Shown here piece after piece: positions 25,001 through 31,758 of a stretch of DNA of 38,564 bases. Origin of the DNA: Lachnospiraceae bacterium UBA3866 (GTDB taxonomy: Bacteria; Bacillota; Clostridia; Lachnospirales; Lachnospiraceae). The stretch is taken from positions 1-38,564 of the forward strand of contig DGGU01000049.1 in assembly GCA_002392345.1 (NCBI GenBank), written 5' to 3'. A program made the position numbers and the translations under genes. The stretch's first letter is position 1. Each line of letters begins with the position of its first letter. The notes under the pieces are model-generated. The model did not search any database and was not told the origin of the DNA. It saw only the letters and a list, made by a program, of their open reading frames with translations.

Positions 25001-25521
25001 AATTTTTTTGTATAGTTTGGTATGATCTTATCTATCTCATCTTTGAAATCTTTGGTGAGGTATGACTCCATATCGTTGTCGACTCTTATTCTTTTTTTAT
25101 CTGAAGTTGTCTCGCCGACGAGTATCATGGGCTCGCTCGCCCTACAATTGACAAATAATAGTTCTGAGTTATCTGTTAATAAGCGATATGGGTTTAAGTC
25201 AAAATAGTTGCATATCTCTATAGTTCCTTGGAGTATTGGCATGGCCAGCAGATTATACCTTATACCACATTTATTTCTATCACAGATCTTCCAGAGGCTT
25301 GCGAGAACGCCTCCCTTGCCTATAGCCTCTCTATCAATCACCTCTATAGCCGCATTTTCATCGCCAATAAATAAAGGCGGATGTGCCCCGCCATTAATAT
25401 CACTCAAAACCTTATCTAGGTAACTTGCGTCAAAGTAATTTAAAAGTTCATCATGTCTTTTCTCAATTAAAACTTTAGTGCCAAGATTACCAACATAACC
25501 TTTTATATACACTTTGTACAT
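24997..25521 (-). CDS. AIR-synthase-related (HypE/PurM-like) C-terminal domain protein
   Basis: The 174 residues resemble only the C-terminal half of AIR-synthase-related / hydrogenase-maturation-factor-like proteins. IGKGGVLASLWKICDRNKCG, then ILQGTIEICNYFDLNPYRLL and the end ILVGETTSDKKRIRV match that domain. The N-terminal ATP-binding domain is missing, and the start has a good context after the small membrane peptide, so the protein looks genuinely short. Between LLFVN and ILVG, where relatives carry roughly twenty residues, this protein has only CRASEPM, coded by a GC-rich palindrome of the dispersed family. It may be a reduced or decaying gene. It overlaps the MATE gene by four bases. 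Confidence 0.6.
   Translation of the reverse strand: MYKVYIKGYVGNLGTKVLIEKRHDELLNYFDASYLDKVLSDINGGAHPPLFIGDENAAIEVIDREAIGKGGVLASLWKICDRNKCGIRYNLLAMPILQGTIEICNYFDLNPYRLLTDNSELLFVNCRASEPMILVGETTSDKKRIRVDNDMESYLTKDFKDEIDKIIPNYTKKL
25127..25146 (-). repeat. Short palindromic repeat inside the AIR-like gene
   Basis: The coding strand reads TGTAGGGCGAGCGAGCCCAT, in which GGGC pairs with GCCC around a very short centre. It has the GTAGGG...GAGCCC layout of the dispersed family and encodes CRASEPM in a poorly conserved stretch. Confidence 0.45.
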
Positions 25522-25527
25522 ATCATA

Positions 25528-25623
25528 TTATTTTAGATATGAAAGATATGCAAGTACCATTGCGAGTACTAGTATTATTGCTATCACCGCTCCGACTTTG
25601 CGAAGTGTACTTCTACTCATCAT
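25528..25623 (-). CDS. 31-residue single-pass membrane peptide
   Basis: This is a small open frame with a strong ribosome binding site (AAGAGGT, seven bases before ATG). The peptide begins MMSRSTLRKVGAVIAII and ends in YLSYLK, giving a basic N terminus, one hydrophobic helix (about 10-27) and a lysine end. It lies six bases before the AIR-synthase-like gene and immediately after the tRNA terminator, so it would be the first gene of the small-peptide - AIR-like - MATE unit. No family is recognised. Support is the start signal, composition and position. Confidence 0.6.
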   Translation of the reverse strand: MMSRSTLRKVGAVIAIILVLAMVLAYLSYLK

Positions 25624-25640
25624 AATATTCACCTCTTATT

Positions 25641-25662
25641 AAAAAATCGCCAATATTGGCGA
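25641..25662 (-). terminator. Terminator of the tRNA unit
   Basis: TCGCCAATATTGGCGA is a perfect 16-base palindrome followed on the minus strand by six T. It lies directly after tRNA-Glu and before the small membrane peptide. Confidence 0.93.
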
Positions 25663-25666
25663 CACA

Positions 25667-25738
25667 TGACGCCAACGGGAATCGAACCCGTGATACCACC
25701 GTGAAAGGGTGATGTCTTAACCGCTTGACCATGGCGCC
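25667..25738 (-). tRNA. tRNA-Glu (anticodon TTC)
   Basis: On the minus strand the acceptor arms are GGCGCCA and TGGCGTC, the anticodon loop is CTTTCAC with TTC, and the T arm contains GGTTCGATTCC. The discriminator is A and CCA is not encoded. It follows tRNA-Cys by 13 bases, in one unit. Confidence 0.97.
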
Positions 25739-25751
25739 GTATATAAAACCA

Positions 25752-25822
25752 AGGCGACGATCGGATTTGAACCGATGATCAGGGTGTTGCAGACCCACGC
25801 CTTACCACTTGGCTACATCGCC
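25752..25822 (-). tRNA. tRNA-Cys (anticodon GCA)
   Basis: On the minus strand the acceptor arms are GGCGATG and CGTCGCC, the anticodon loop is CTGCAAC with GCA, and the T arm contains GGTTCAAATCC. The discriminator is T, as is usual for tRNA-Cys; CCA is not encoded. It is the first gene of the tRNA pair. Confidence 0.97.
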
Positions 25823-25840
25823 TTATCATATAACTTATTT

Positions 25841-25869
25841 ATAATATCTTAAAACACACCATTTGTCAA
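25841..25869 (-). promoter_or_regulatory. Sigma-A promoter of the tRNA-Cys/tRNA-Glu unit
   Basis: TTGACA (25864-25869), 17 bases and TATTAT (25841-25846) on the minus strand place the start a few bases before tRNA-Cys. Confidence 0.92.
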
Positions 25870-25891
25870 GCAATAAAACCTTATAAAATGC

Positions 25892-25925
25892 AAAAAGCAG
25901 GGCTATCAGATGGGAGCCCTGCTTT
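25892..25925 (-). terminator. Terminator after feoB
   Basis: An 11-pair perfect stem, AAAGCAGGGCT / AGCCCTGCTTT, has a ten-base loop and a T run on the minus strand. It lies 38 bases after the feoB stop codon. Confidence 0.95.
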
Positions 25926-25963
25926 ACTTTAAGGAGTTTTATCAATATTCTAATATATAAATA

Positions 25964-28072
25964 TTATTTGTTTATTTTAACTGGTCTAAATAATAATACT
26001 AAAACTATAATAACCACTATGAATGATACTATCGTAGCTAAGTTAAACACTCCTGCTGTCGCGAACATTCCTATGTTATAAGTGCACATCGCAATCAAGT
26101 ATCCTACAAGCATCTGGAATATAAATGTGAACCAACCCCATTTTGAACTTCTCTGTTCTCTAAATGCAGTGACTATTGCCACAAGACAAGGAGCGTTAAA
26201 TATATTGAAGAGCATGAAACTAAGTCCAGTCCATGCATTGCCATTAAAGAAATTTTGTATAGCAACCATTATATCTTCTTCATCTTCTGATGCAGCATGC
26301 GCAAGCATACCAAGTGTTGCTGTAGCTTGTTCCTTTGCTATCTCTGCTGATACAGATGCAACTGCACCTTGCCAAGTTCCAAATCCAAGTGGTGCAAATA
26401 TAAATGCTATCGCCTCACCTATGCTCTTAAGTATACTCTCTTCAAGTTCAACAAGTTGTAACCTAAAGTTAAAGTTCATAAGGAACCAGAGTACTACACA
26501 AGCTGTGAAGATAATTGTTCCTGCTTTAATCATAAATCCTTTAACTCTTTCCCAAGTATGTATAAGTAGACCTTTAATTGAAGGGAAGTGATATGCAGGC
26601 AATTCCATTACAAATGGTGCAGGATCACCTAAAAAATATTTCATCTTCTTAAGTATGATACCAAATACAACTACTATAGCTATACCTACAAAATACATTG
26701 ATGTTGCTATGAAGGCATTGCCTGGGAAGAATGCTTCTGTCATAAGAAGAACTATCTCCATCTTAGCTGCACATGGTATGAAAGTTGCAAGTATGATGGT
26801 CATCCTTCTATCTTTTTCTTCTTCTATAGTTCTACAAGACATGATTGCTGGAACTCCACAACCAGTTCCAACAACCATAGGTATGAAAGATTTTCCAGAA
26901 AGACCAAATCTTCTAAAGATTCTATCAAATATAAATGCAACTCTCGCCATGTAACCACTATCTTCAAGTATAGAAAGTAACAAGAAAAGTATAGCTATCT
27001 GTGGTACGAATCCAAGGACTGTGCCCACACCACCAATTATACCATCGATTATCAAACTTTGAACCCAATCTGCTACATTAAGATTTGAAAGAAATCCTTC
27101 TACTGCTGGTGGTATGATCTCACCAAAAAGCACATCGTTGGTCCAATCAGTTAAAAATGTGCCAAGAGGCCCCATAGCTATATAATAAACTACAAACATT
27201 ATGACTGCAAATATTGGAAGCGCCAATATTCTATTAGTTAAAATCTTATCAATCTTATCTGATGTAGTTAGATTATCTTTACCTTTATTCTTTATAACTG
27301 TCTTACTTACTAAGTTTTGAATATACTCATATCTCTGATTGGTGATGATACTCTCTGCATCATCATCCATTTCTTTTTCGCAATCTTTTATGTGCTCTTC
27401 AAGATGCTTAAGAACATCACTTGATATCTTTAAATCCTCATATGCTTTTTCGTCCCTCTCAAAGATCTTTATAGCAAACCATCTAATGTTATTATTTGCA
27501 ACATCTTTTTGTATAGATTCTTCTATATGAGCAAGTGCATGCTCTACTGATCCTGTAAATACGTGTGGGCACTCTGCAACTTCATGCTTTGATGCCTCGA
27601 TACAAGCATCAGCTGCTTCATATACTCCAGTCTCAGTCAAAGCAGACATACTAACAACCTTACAGCCAAGCGCTTTAGAAAGACTTTCAATATCTATCTT
27701 ATCGCCATTCTTCTCAACTACATCCATCATATTGATAGCAACTACTGTAGGGATGCCAATCTCAAGAATCTGAGTTGTAAGATACAAATTTCTCTCTATA
27801 TTAGTTCCATCAACTATATTGAGTATCGCATCTGGCTTATCGTATACAAGATAATTTCTTGATACAACTTCTTCTAAAGAATATGGTGACAGAGAATATA
27901 TGCCTGGAAGGTCTTGTATGACCACATCTTTATTTGTCTTTAATTTTCCTTCTTTTTTTTCTACTGTAACTCCTGGCCAGTTTCCGACATATTGAGCTGA
28001 TCCAGTGAGCGCATTAAAAAGTGTAGTCTTTCCGCAGTTAGGATTTCCTGCAAGTGCTATTTTTAAACTCAT
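25964..28072 (-). CDS. feoB: Ferrous iron transporter FeoB
   Basis: FeoB is the GTP-regulated inner-membrane importer of Fe(II). Of 702 residues, 1-165 form the G domain: G1 GNPNCGKTT (9-17), G3 DLPG in VIQDLPGIYSLSPYS, and G4 NMMD. Residues about 165-270 are a helical guanine-dissociation-inhibitor-like segment. The rest is the membrane part with gate motifs VGTGCGVPAIMSCRTIEEEKDRR and FIPCAAKMEI. The length is normal for a FeoB without a fused C-terminal FeoC-like domain. It is the last gene of the feo unit and ends at a strong terminator. Confidence 0.97.
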   Translation of the reverse strand: MSLKIALAGNPNCGKTTLFNALTGSAQYVGNWPGVTVEKKEGKLKTNKDVVIQDLPGIYSLSPYSLEEVVSRNYLVYDKPDAILNIVDGTNIERNLYLTTQILEIGIPTVVAINMMDVVEKNGDKIDIESLSKALGCKVVSMSALTETGVYEAADACIEASKHEVAECPHVFTGSVEHALAHIEESIQKDVANNNIRWFAIKIFERDEKAYEDLKISSDVLKHLEEHIKDCEKEMDDDAESIITNQRYEYIQNLVSKTVIKNKGKDNLTTSDKIDKILTNRILALPIFAVIMFVVYYIAMGPLGTFLTDWTNDVLFGEIIPPAVEGFLSNLNVADWVQSLIIDGIIGGVGTVLGFVPQIAILFLLLSILEDSGYMARVAFIFDRIFRRFGLSGKSFIPMVVGTGCGVPAIMSCRTIEEEKDRRMTIILATFIPCAAKMEIVLLMTEAFFPGNAFIATSMYFVGIAIVVVFGIILKKMKYFLGDPAPFVMELPAYHFPSIKGLLIHTWERVKGFMIKAGTIIFTACVVLWFLMNFNFRLQLVELEESILKSIGEAIAFIFAPLGFGTWQGAVASVSAEIAKEQATATLGMLAHAASEDEEDIMVAIQNFFNGNAWTGLSFMLFNIFNAPCLVAIVTAFREQRSSKWGWFTFIFQMLVGYLIAMCTYNIGMFATAGVFNLATIVSFIVVIIVLVLLFRPVKINK

Positions 28073-28080
28073 ATTTCCTC

Positions 28081-28302
28081 CTATTCCATCTCTAATATAT
28101 CAGCATCTTCTTTTCGAAGTGATAGTTCATAGCCTCTAACAGTAATTTCTACAGGATCGCCGAGTGGAGCAACTTTTCTCACATAAATCTCTGTCCCTTT
28201 AGTAATACCCATATCCATGATTCTTCTTTTCACCTTGCCTTCACCATGAATCTTTAAAACTTTTGCAGTCTTGCCTATCTCAATGTCTCGTAATGTCTTC
28301 AT
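28081..28302 (-). CDS. feoA: FeoA family protein (copy adjacent to feoB)
   Basis: This 73-residue SH3-like protein is thought to assist FeoB. It has LRDIEIGKTAKVLKIHGEGKVKRRIMDMG, then KGTEIYVRKVAPLGDPVEITVRGYELSLRKEDA, the full FeoA pattern with the conserved DPVEI-RGYELSLR end. It lies eight bases before feoB and ten bases after the second FeoA gene. Confidence 0.95.
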   Translation of the reverse strand: MKTLRDIEIGKTAKVLKIHGEGKVKRRIMDMGITKGTEIYVRKVAPLGDPVEITVRGYELSLRKEDADILEME

Positions 28303-28312
28303 AAAAACCCCC

Positions 28313-28567
28313 TTACAATACTTTTGCTTTTATCAAGTCTTTCCTGTCAACCAGTTCTATCATAATCTTATCTGCCATCTCTCTAGTTACTGCCAGTCTA
28401 CTATCTTTTACATTTAAGATGATATCTCCATCATGTGATGATATGACAGTAACTATAGCGCCATCTACAAATCCAAGATCAGCTAGATGCTTTCTTACCA
28501 TATCTTTGCCGCTAACTTTTAAAACTTTGGCCATGTCTCCTGTTTTTACATATGTCAAAGGTAACAT
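28313..28567 (-). CDS. FeoA family protein, second and more divergent copy
   Basis: The 84 residues include LTYVKTGDMAKVLKVSGKDMVRKHLADLGF, GAIVTVISSHDGDIILNVKDSRLAVTREMADKI. This is the FeoA/SH3 pattern, but the DPVEI-RGYELSLR end has become GDIILNVKDSRLAVTRE. Tandem unequal FeoA genes before FeoB are common in Clostridia. It lies eight bases after the small Cys-rich gene. Confidence 0.9.
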   Translation of the reverse strand: MLPLTYVKTGDMAKVLKVSGKDMVRKHLADLGFVDGAIVTVISSHDGDIILNVKDSRLAVTREMADKIMIELVDRKDLIKAKVL

Positions 28568-28575
28568 GTTTCTTT

Positions 28576-28725
28576 CTATCCTTTCTTATTCTTACAACAA
28601 CTTTTACATTTGCTGCAATTACTACAATTTCCTACACAAGCAACACCATTCTTCTTAGTATAAAGGATTGATAAAACACAAAGAAAGATAATAACTGTCA
28701 GACATATTATAGTTGAAACATTCAT
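28576..28725 (-). CDS. FeoB-associated Cys-rich membrane protein
   Basis: This 49-residue peptide is the first gene of the feo unit. AAGGAGGAG stands seven bases before the ATG. Residues 5-22 are a hydrophobic helix (TIICLTVIIFLCVLSILY). The tail has six cysteines at 30, 34, 37, 40, 43 and 44 (CVGNCSNCSKCKSCC). This matches the small FeoB-associated family, proposed to help Fe(II) handling. It usually follows feoB; here it is first. Confidence 0.88.
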   Translation of the reverse strand: MNVSTIICLTVIIFLCVLSILYTKKNGVACVGNCSNCSKCKSCCKNKKG

Positions 28726-28792
28726 ATATTCTCCTCCTTATAGACTCTTAAATTAGTATTGCTTTATTAATATTTATGATGTATAATATTAA

Positions 28793-28806
28793 TTAGACGT
28801 ATCTAA
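28793..28806. promoter_or_regulatory. Candidate DtxR-type operator of the feo unit
   Basis: TTAGA-CGTA-TCTAA is a 14-base inverted repeat resembling a DtxR/IdeR-type iron box. It lies eight bases downstream of the feo -10 box, overlapping the expected start of transcription, where bound repressor would block feo. The half-site TATCTAAC recurs at 28892-28899 next to the regulator's own -10 box, in an imperfect GTTA-N7-TAAC repeat (28885-28899), which hints at autoregulation. Confidence 0.65.
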
Positions 28807-28814
28807 CCATAACT

Positions 28815-28843
28815 AATATATATCATTTTTTCCAAAATGTCAA
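28815..28843 (-). promoter_or_regulatory. Sigma-A promoter of the feo unit
   Basis: TTGACA (28838-28843), 17 bases and TATATT (28815-28820) on the minus strand lie about 90 bases before the first feo gene. Confidence 0.87.
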
Positions 28844-28863
28844 ACTTTATATTTTTTTAATTT

Positions 28864-28892
28864 TTGTAAAAAATAAAAATCTCAGTTAAACT
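28864..28892 (+). promoter_or_regulatory. Probable promoter of the DtxR-family regulator
   Basis: TTGTAA (28864-28869), 17 bases and TAAACT (28887-28892) match a modest sigma-A promoter. ATCTAAC follows at once and could be half of a binding site. Confidence 0.5.
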
Positions 28893-28916
28893 ATCTAACA
28901 AAAGTAAGGAGAAATT

Positions 28917-29291
28917 ATGGAACCTCGTGAATCCGCAGAAGATTATCTTGAAGCGATCCTAAGAATCAAAGAAAAACAGAGCTATGTGCGCTCTGTTGAT
29001 GTAGCAAAATTACTCAAAGTATCTAAGCCAAGTGTCACATATGCAACAAAGAGGCTTAGGGAAAGCGGCCTTATCAAAATGGATGATAACGGTATGCTCC
29101 TTCTTACAAATTCTGGCGAGAAGATAGCCAACGACATTTGGACAAGACACAAAACTCTTGCAAAACTTTTTAAGAAGCTCGGGGTAAAAGAAAAGCAAGC
29201 ACTTGAAGATGCTTGCAAGGTAGAACACGACTTATCTAGCGAGACATTTACTGCGATTCAAAAATTTGTTGATAGCATAGACTCTGTGTAA
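28917..29291 (+). CDS. DtxR/MntR family metal-dependent repressor
   Basis: This 124-residue regulator has an N-terminal winged helix (about 1-70) and a dimerisation/metal domain. Against B. subtilis MntR (ligands Asp8, Glu11, His77, Glu99, Glu102, His103) it has Asp9, Glu12, His78, Cys100, Glu103 and His104. The Cys replaces Glu99 and equals Cys102 of the iron-sensing DtxR. It has no SH3 domain. Divergent from feo, with an operator-like palindrome at the feo promoter, it is most likely the Fe(II)-dependent repressor of feo. AAGGAG precedes the ATG. Its last 60 bases overlap the aroD 3' end on the other strand. Confidence 0.9.
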   Translation: MEPRESAEDYLEAILRIKEKQSYVRSVDVAKLLKVSKPSVTYATKRLRESGLIKMDDNGMLLLTNSGEKIANDIWTRHKTLAKLFKKLGVKEKQALEDACKVEHDLSSETFTAIQKFVDSIDSV

Positions 29292-30047
29292 TCTAAGGAA
29301 CATTCTAAGATTTGGTTGAAAAAGTTTATTATTCTTTAAAGAATTATTTCTATTATAAGTATCTAAAAATACTATCTTTGTATTGGTATACTCTGGGAAA
29401 ATCCGCGATATAAGGCCTGCCTTACCCATTGCTATAAATATACAATCCTTCCTATGCGCTTTTATCATAGTGCTATATTTTCTCGCAAATTTCATATAAT
29501 CACAGGCATCAGCCAATTTTTCAGTCCTAACCGCTAATTTTAGTATATCTGCTTTCTTTTTCATAAGTCGTTTTATTATGTTTTCGCATTTTACTATAGA
29601 AAATTTTTTATCAAATACATGTTTTGATACTATTATTTTTATATGCTTTTTGTTTCTAATCTTCTCTTTGTTTTTTTTATCAGCTAGCAACTCTTTAACC
29701 GCATCATAATATCTATCTTCAATATCTATATAATCTGCTTTTACACCATAATACAACTCACTTATATATGTCGCATACCTTTTTTTGCTAAGCGAGATGT
29801 TTCCACCCTCAGTTTTAGTCCTTATAGTGATTATAAATTTCTTGCGAGGAAACTTTGATGTCACATAATTGATTGTATCTATAGCCAATAAAATATCACC
29901 TTTGCCTTTTAGGCAGTCAAGGTGATCACATCTTAGTTCGTATGTAGTTACACGGCTATCATATGTTTTTTTTATTTTTTTTATTATAGAATTTCTATCT
30001 TTTTCTGATATGAGATAACATAATCTATAATTATCTTTATGCTTCAT
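29232..30047 (-). CDS. aroD: Type I 3-dehydroquinate dehydratase
   Basis: AroD dehydrates 3-dehydroquinate to 3-dehydroshikimate through a Schiff base. The 271 residues are divergent but keep the key residues: Glu37 and Arg39 (YELRCD), Arg76 in TIRTKTEGG, His143 in IVSKHVFDKKFS, the Schiff-base lysine Lys170 in DILKLAV, Arg215 in LISRIF, and Gln244. The His and Lys numbers equal those in the Salmonella enzyme. GGAGA precedes the ATG. The last 19 residues and stop are read from DNA antisense to the regulator gene, and look like an extension past the normal family end. No other shikimate gene is nearby. Confidence 0.86.
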   Translation of the reverse strand: MKHKDNYRLCYLISEKDRNSIIKKIKKTYDSRVTTYELRCDHLDCLKGKGDILLAIDTINYVTSKFPRKKFIITIRTKTEGGNISLSKKRYATYISELYYGVKADYIDIEDRYYDAVKELLADKKNKEKIRNKKHIKIIVSKHVFDKKFSIVKCENIIKRLMKKKADILKLAVRTEKLADACDYMKFARKYSTMIKAHRKDCIFIAMGKAGLISRIFPEYTNTKIVFLDTYNRNNSLKNNKLFQPNLRMFLRLHRVYAINKFLNRSKCLAR

Positions 30048-30057
30048 CTAAGTCTCC

Positions 30058-30109
30058 ATGCGGGCTCGCATAGCTCGCCAATATGTCTTGCAGGCTTGCC
30101 CCTGCAGCG
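30058..30109. repeat. GC-rich repeat filling the tatD-aroD gap
   Basis: On the minus strand this begins GCAGGGGCAAGCCTGCAAG and ends GGCGAGCTATGCGAGCCCGCA, with internal pairings such as TGCAGG / CCTGCA. It has the layout of the dispersed family. It abuts the tatD stop codon and leaves only the aroD ribosome binding site between itself and the next gene. Confidence 0.55.
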
Positions 30110-30931
30110 TTATTTTATATTGTATACCGATAATGCATTGTTATATAGGATCTCTGCCGCCTTCTCGATGTCCATCTTTTTTATATTTGCGATTTCTTCT
30201 ATAACATACTTTATGTAAGATGACTCGTTTCTCTCGCCCCTATATGGTGTCGGTGCAAGCCATGGTGCATCTGTCTCTGTGACTATGCTAGCTATGTCTA
30301 TAGCATCAACTACTTCTTTCACTTTCCTGCCATTTTTAAATGTGACAGTGCCACCTATACCTATATGATATCCCATCTTAACATATTCTTTTGCTATCTC
30401 AGCTTCATAAGAAAAGCAATGTATGATACCTTGAAGCCCTTTGCCATAAGTTCTCACCATGTCTAAAGTATCTTTGCACGCATCTCTTGAATGTACAACT
30501 ATGGGGAGATTCAATTCTCTTGCTATACTAATCTCTTCGACGAACCATTTCTTCTGATTCTCATAGTCAGACTCATTTTTAAAGTCTCCATGATAGTCAA
30601 GCCCTATCTCTCCTATAGCAATGGCGGAAACTTTCCCTTCCTCATATGCTACATTTTTAAGTTCATCAAGATATGATACACCTTCACTTGACTTAGGATC
30701 ACATTTTGGTATCTCGTCAGGATGATCACCTACTGTATAATAAAATTTAGGTACACCCTCTATAAGATTATATTTTAGTGATAGTTCTTTTTCTTTCTGT
30801 GATTCTACCTTACTAGCACCAATTAGAGTGATCTTATCGACACCCTCGTCATACATTTTTTTAAATAGTTCATCTCTATCTATGTCATATTTCTCGTCAC
30901 TATAATGTGCATGTGTATCAAATATTCTCAT
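30110..30931 (-). CDS. tatD: TatD family metal-dependent hydrolase (DNase)
   Basis: This 273-residue TIM-barrel metallohydrolase belongs to the TatD family (3'-5' DNase or D-aminoacyl-tRNA-type hydrolase by relatives). Metal and signature motifs are RIFDTHAHY at the start, IGEIGLDYHGDF, LPIVVHSRDA, GIIHCFSY, GIGGTVTFKNG, and VTETDAPWLAPTPYRGERNE. The length is typical. The ATG overlaps the stop of the TPR gene by four bases, placing it in the hrcA operon. A GC-rich repeat separates it from aroD. Confidence 0.94.
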   Translation of the reverse strand: MRIFDTHAHYSDEKYDIDRDELFKKMYDEGVDKITLIGASKVESQKEKELSLKYNLIEGVPKFYYTVGDHPDEIPKCDPKSSEGVSYLDELKNVAYEEGKVSAIAIGEIGLDYHGDFKNESDYENQKKWFVEEISIARELNLPIVVHSRDACKDTLDMVRTYGKGLQGIIHCFSYEAEIAKEYVKMGYHIGIGGTVTFKNGRKVKEVVDAIDIASIVTETDAPWLAPTPYRGERNESSYIKYVIEEIANIKKMDIEKAAEILYNNALSVYNIK

Positions 30932-31758
30932 CTCTCATTTGCTCTCTTAATTAATTCTTTTTCATACACAAAGTATCCATAATAAGCGAAAGTAGGTGCG
31001 CACTTCTCACACACAAAGCGGTAATAATCATCTCTCACAGTACTTTTTTTGTTAAGTAGTTCCCATGCCATAAGGCAATGCTTCTCTATCTCATCACCGT
31101 ACTTAGTGTAATCTTCACTTGTATCCGCCTTATATCTATTATATATAAGATCAACGAGATTCAGGTGAGTTATAGCAGCATCAAGTTCTTCAGTATCTTT
31201 GTTATTAAGTATGCCAAGTGCATCATTATATCTCTTGTATGCAGCGTCATATTGTTGTAGATCAACTAAGGCAAGTGCCATATTGTTGTAAAGACCAGCA
31301 AAAAGTTTGTCGTCTTTCTTTAGATACTTATCATATATTTGTTCGCACTTCATAAAGTGTGAAAGCGCTATCTCGGGTTCTTTAAAAGCTTGATAGACTG
31401 TTGCAACGTTAAGATATATGGTCGCTGCACCTATCGTGTCTTTAAGCGATAAGCTATCGATGAGCTCTACGCATCTTTTAGCATGAAGTATGGCGTCATC
31501 TTTTCTTCCCTGTTTCCTTAAAAAACCTATATACTCATTTTGAAGTTCTAGTTCTGATCTTAAGTCCTTCTTTGTGGAAACTTCTTTTAACCAATAATTA
31601 ATAAGTTCCTCTGCTTCATCAAAAGATTTTTTAGCAAGTAGATTATCAAATCTGAATCTTATCCTGTCCATGTCAACAAGTGATGCATCATTACCACAAG
31701 TCGTGCACGGTTTTATAATATATTCTTCTTTTTTTATCTCGTCCATACTATACTGCAA
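30928..31758 (-). CDS. TPR-repeat protein with two CxxC pairs
   Basis: This 276-residue soluble protein is built of helical tetratricopeptide-like repeats (about 40-245), for example DDAILHAKRCVELIDSLS, ATIYLNVATVYQAFKEPE, AGLYNNMALALVDLQQYD, AAITHLNLVDLIYNRYK. CxxC pairs stand at both ends: Cys18/Cys21 (PCTTCGND) and Cys250/Cys253 (VCEKCAP), so a shared metal site is possible. It overlaps the DUF4037 gene by 11 bases and tatD by four, so all are coupled. Function is unknown. A partner or scaffold role for the DUF4037 protein is inferred from coupling. Confidence 0.82.
   Translation of the reverse strand: MQYSMDEIKKEEYIIKPCTTCGNDASLVDMDRIRFRFDNLLAKKSFDEAEELINYWLKEVSTKKDLRSELELQNEYIGFLRKQGRKDDAILHAKRCVELIDSLSLKDTIGAATIYLNVATVYQAFKEPEIALSHFMKCEQIYDKYLKKDDKLFAGLYNNMALALVDLQQYDAAYKRYNDALGILNNKDTEELDAAITHLNLVDLIYNRYKADTSEDYTKYGDEIEKHCLMAWELLNKKSTVRDDYYRFVCEKCAPTFAYYGYFVYEKELIKRANER

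Noticed and set aside
25613..25798. Minus-strand open frame across the tRNA genes
   Set aside because: It runs through tRNA-Glu, the terminator and part of tRNA-Cys, so it is chance.
26082..26591. 169-codon plus-strand open frame opposite feoB
   Set aside because: The minus strand is clearly FeoB membrane domain; this frame has no start signal.
29232..30047. aroD as a pseudogene
   Set aside because: It is divergent and has an odd tail, but the frame is open and Arg76, His143, Lys170, Arg215 and Gln244 are all kept.
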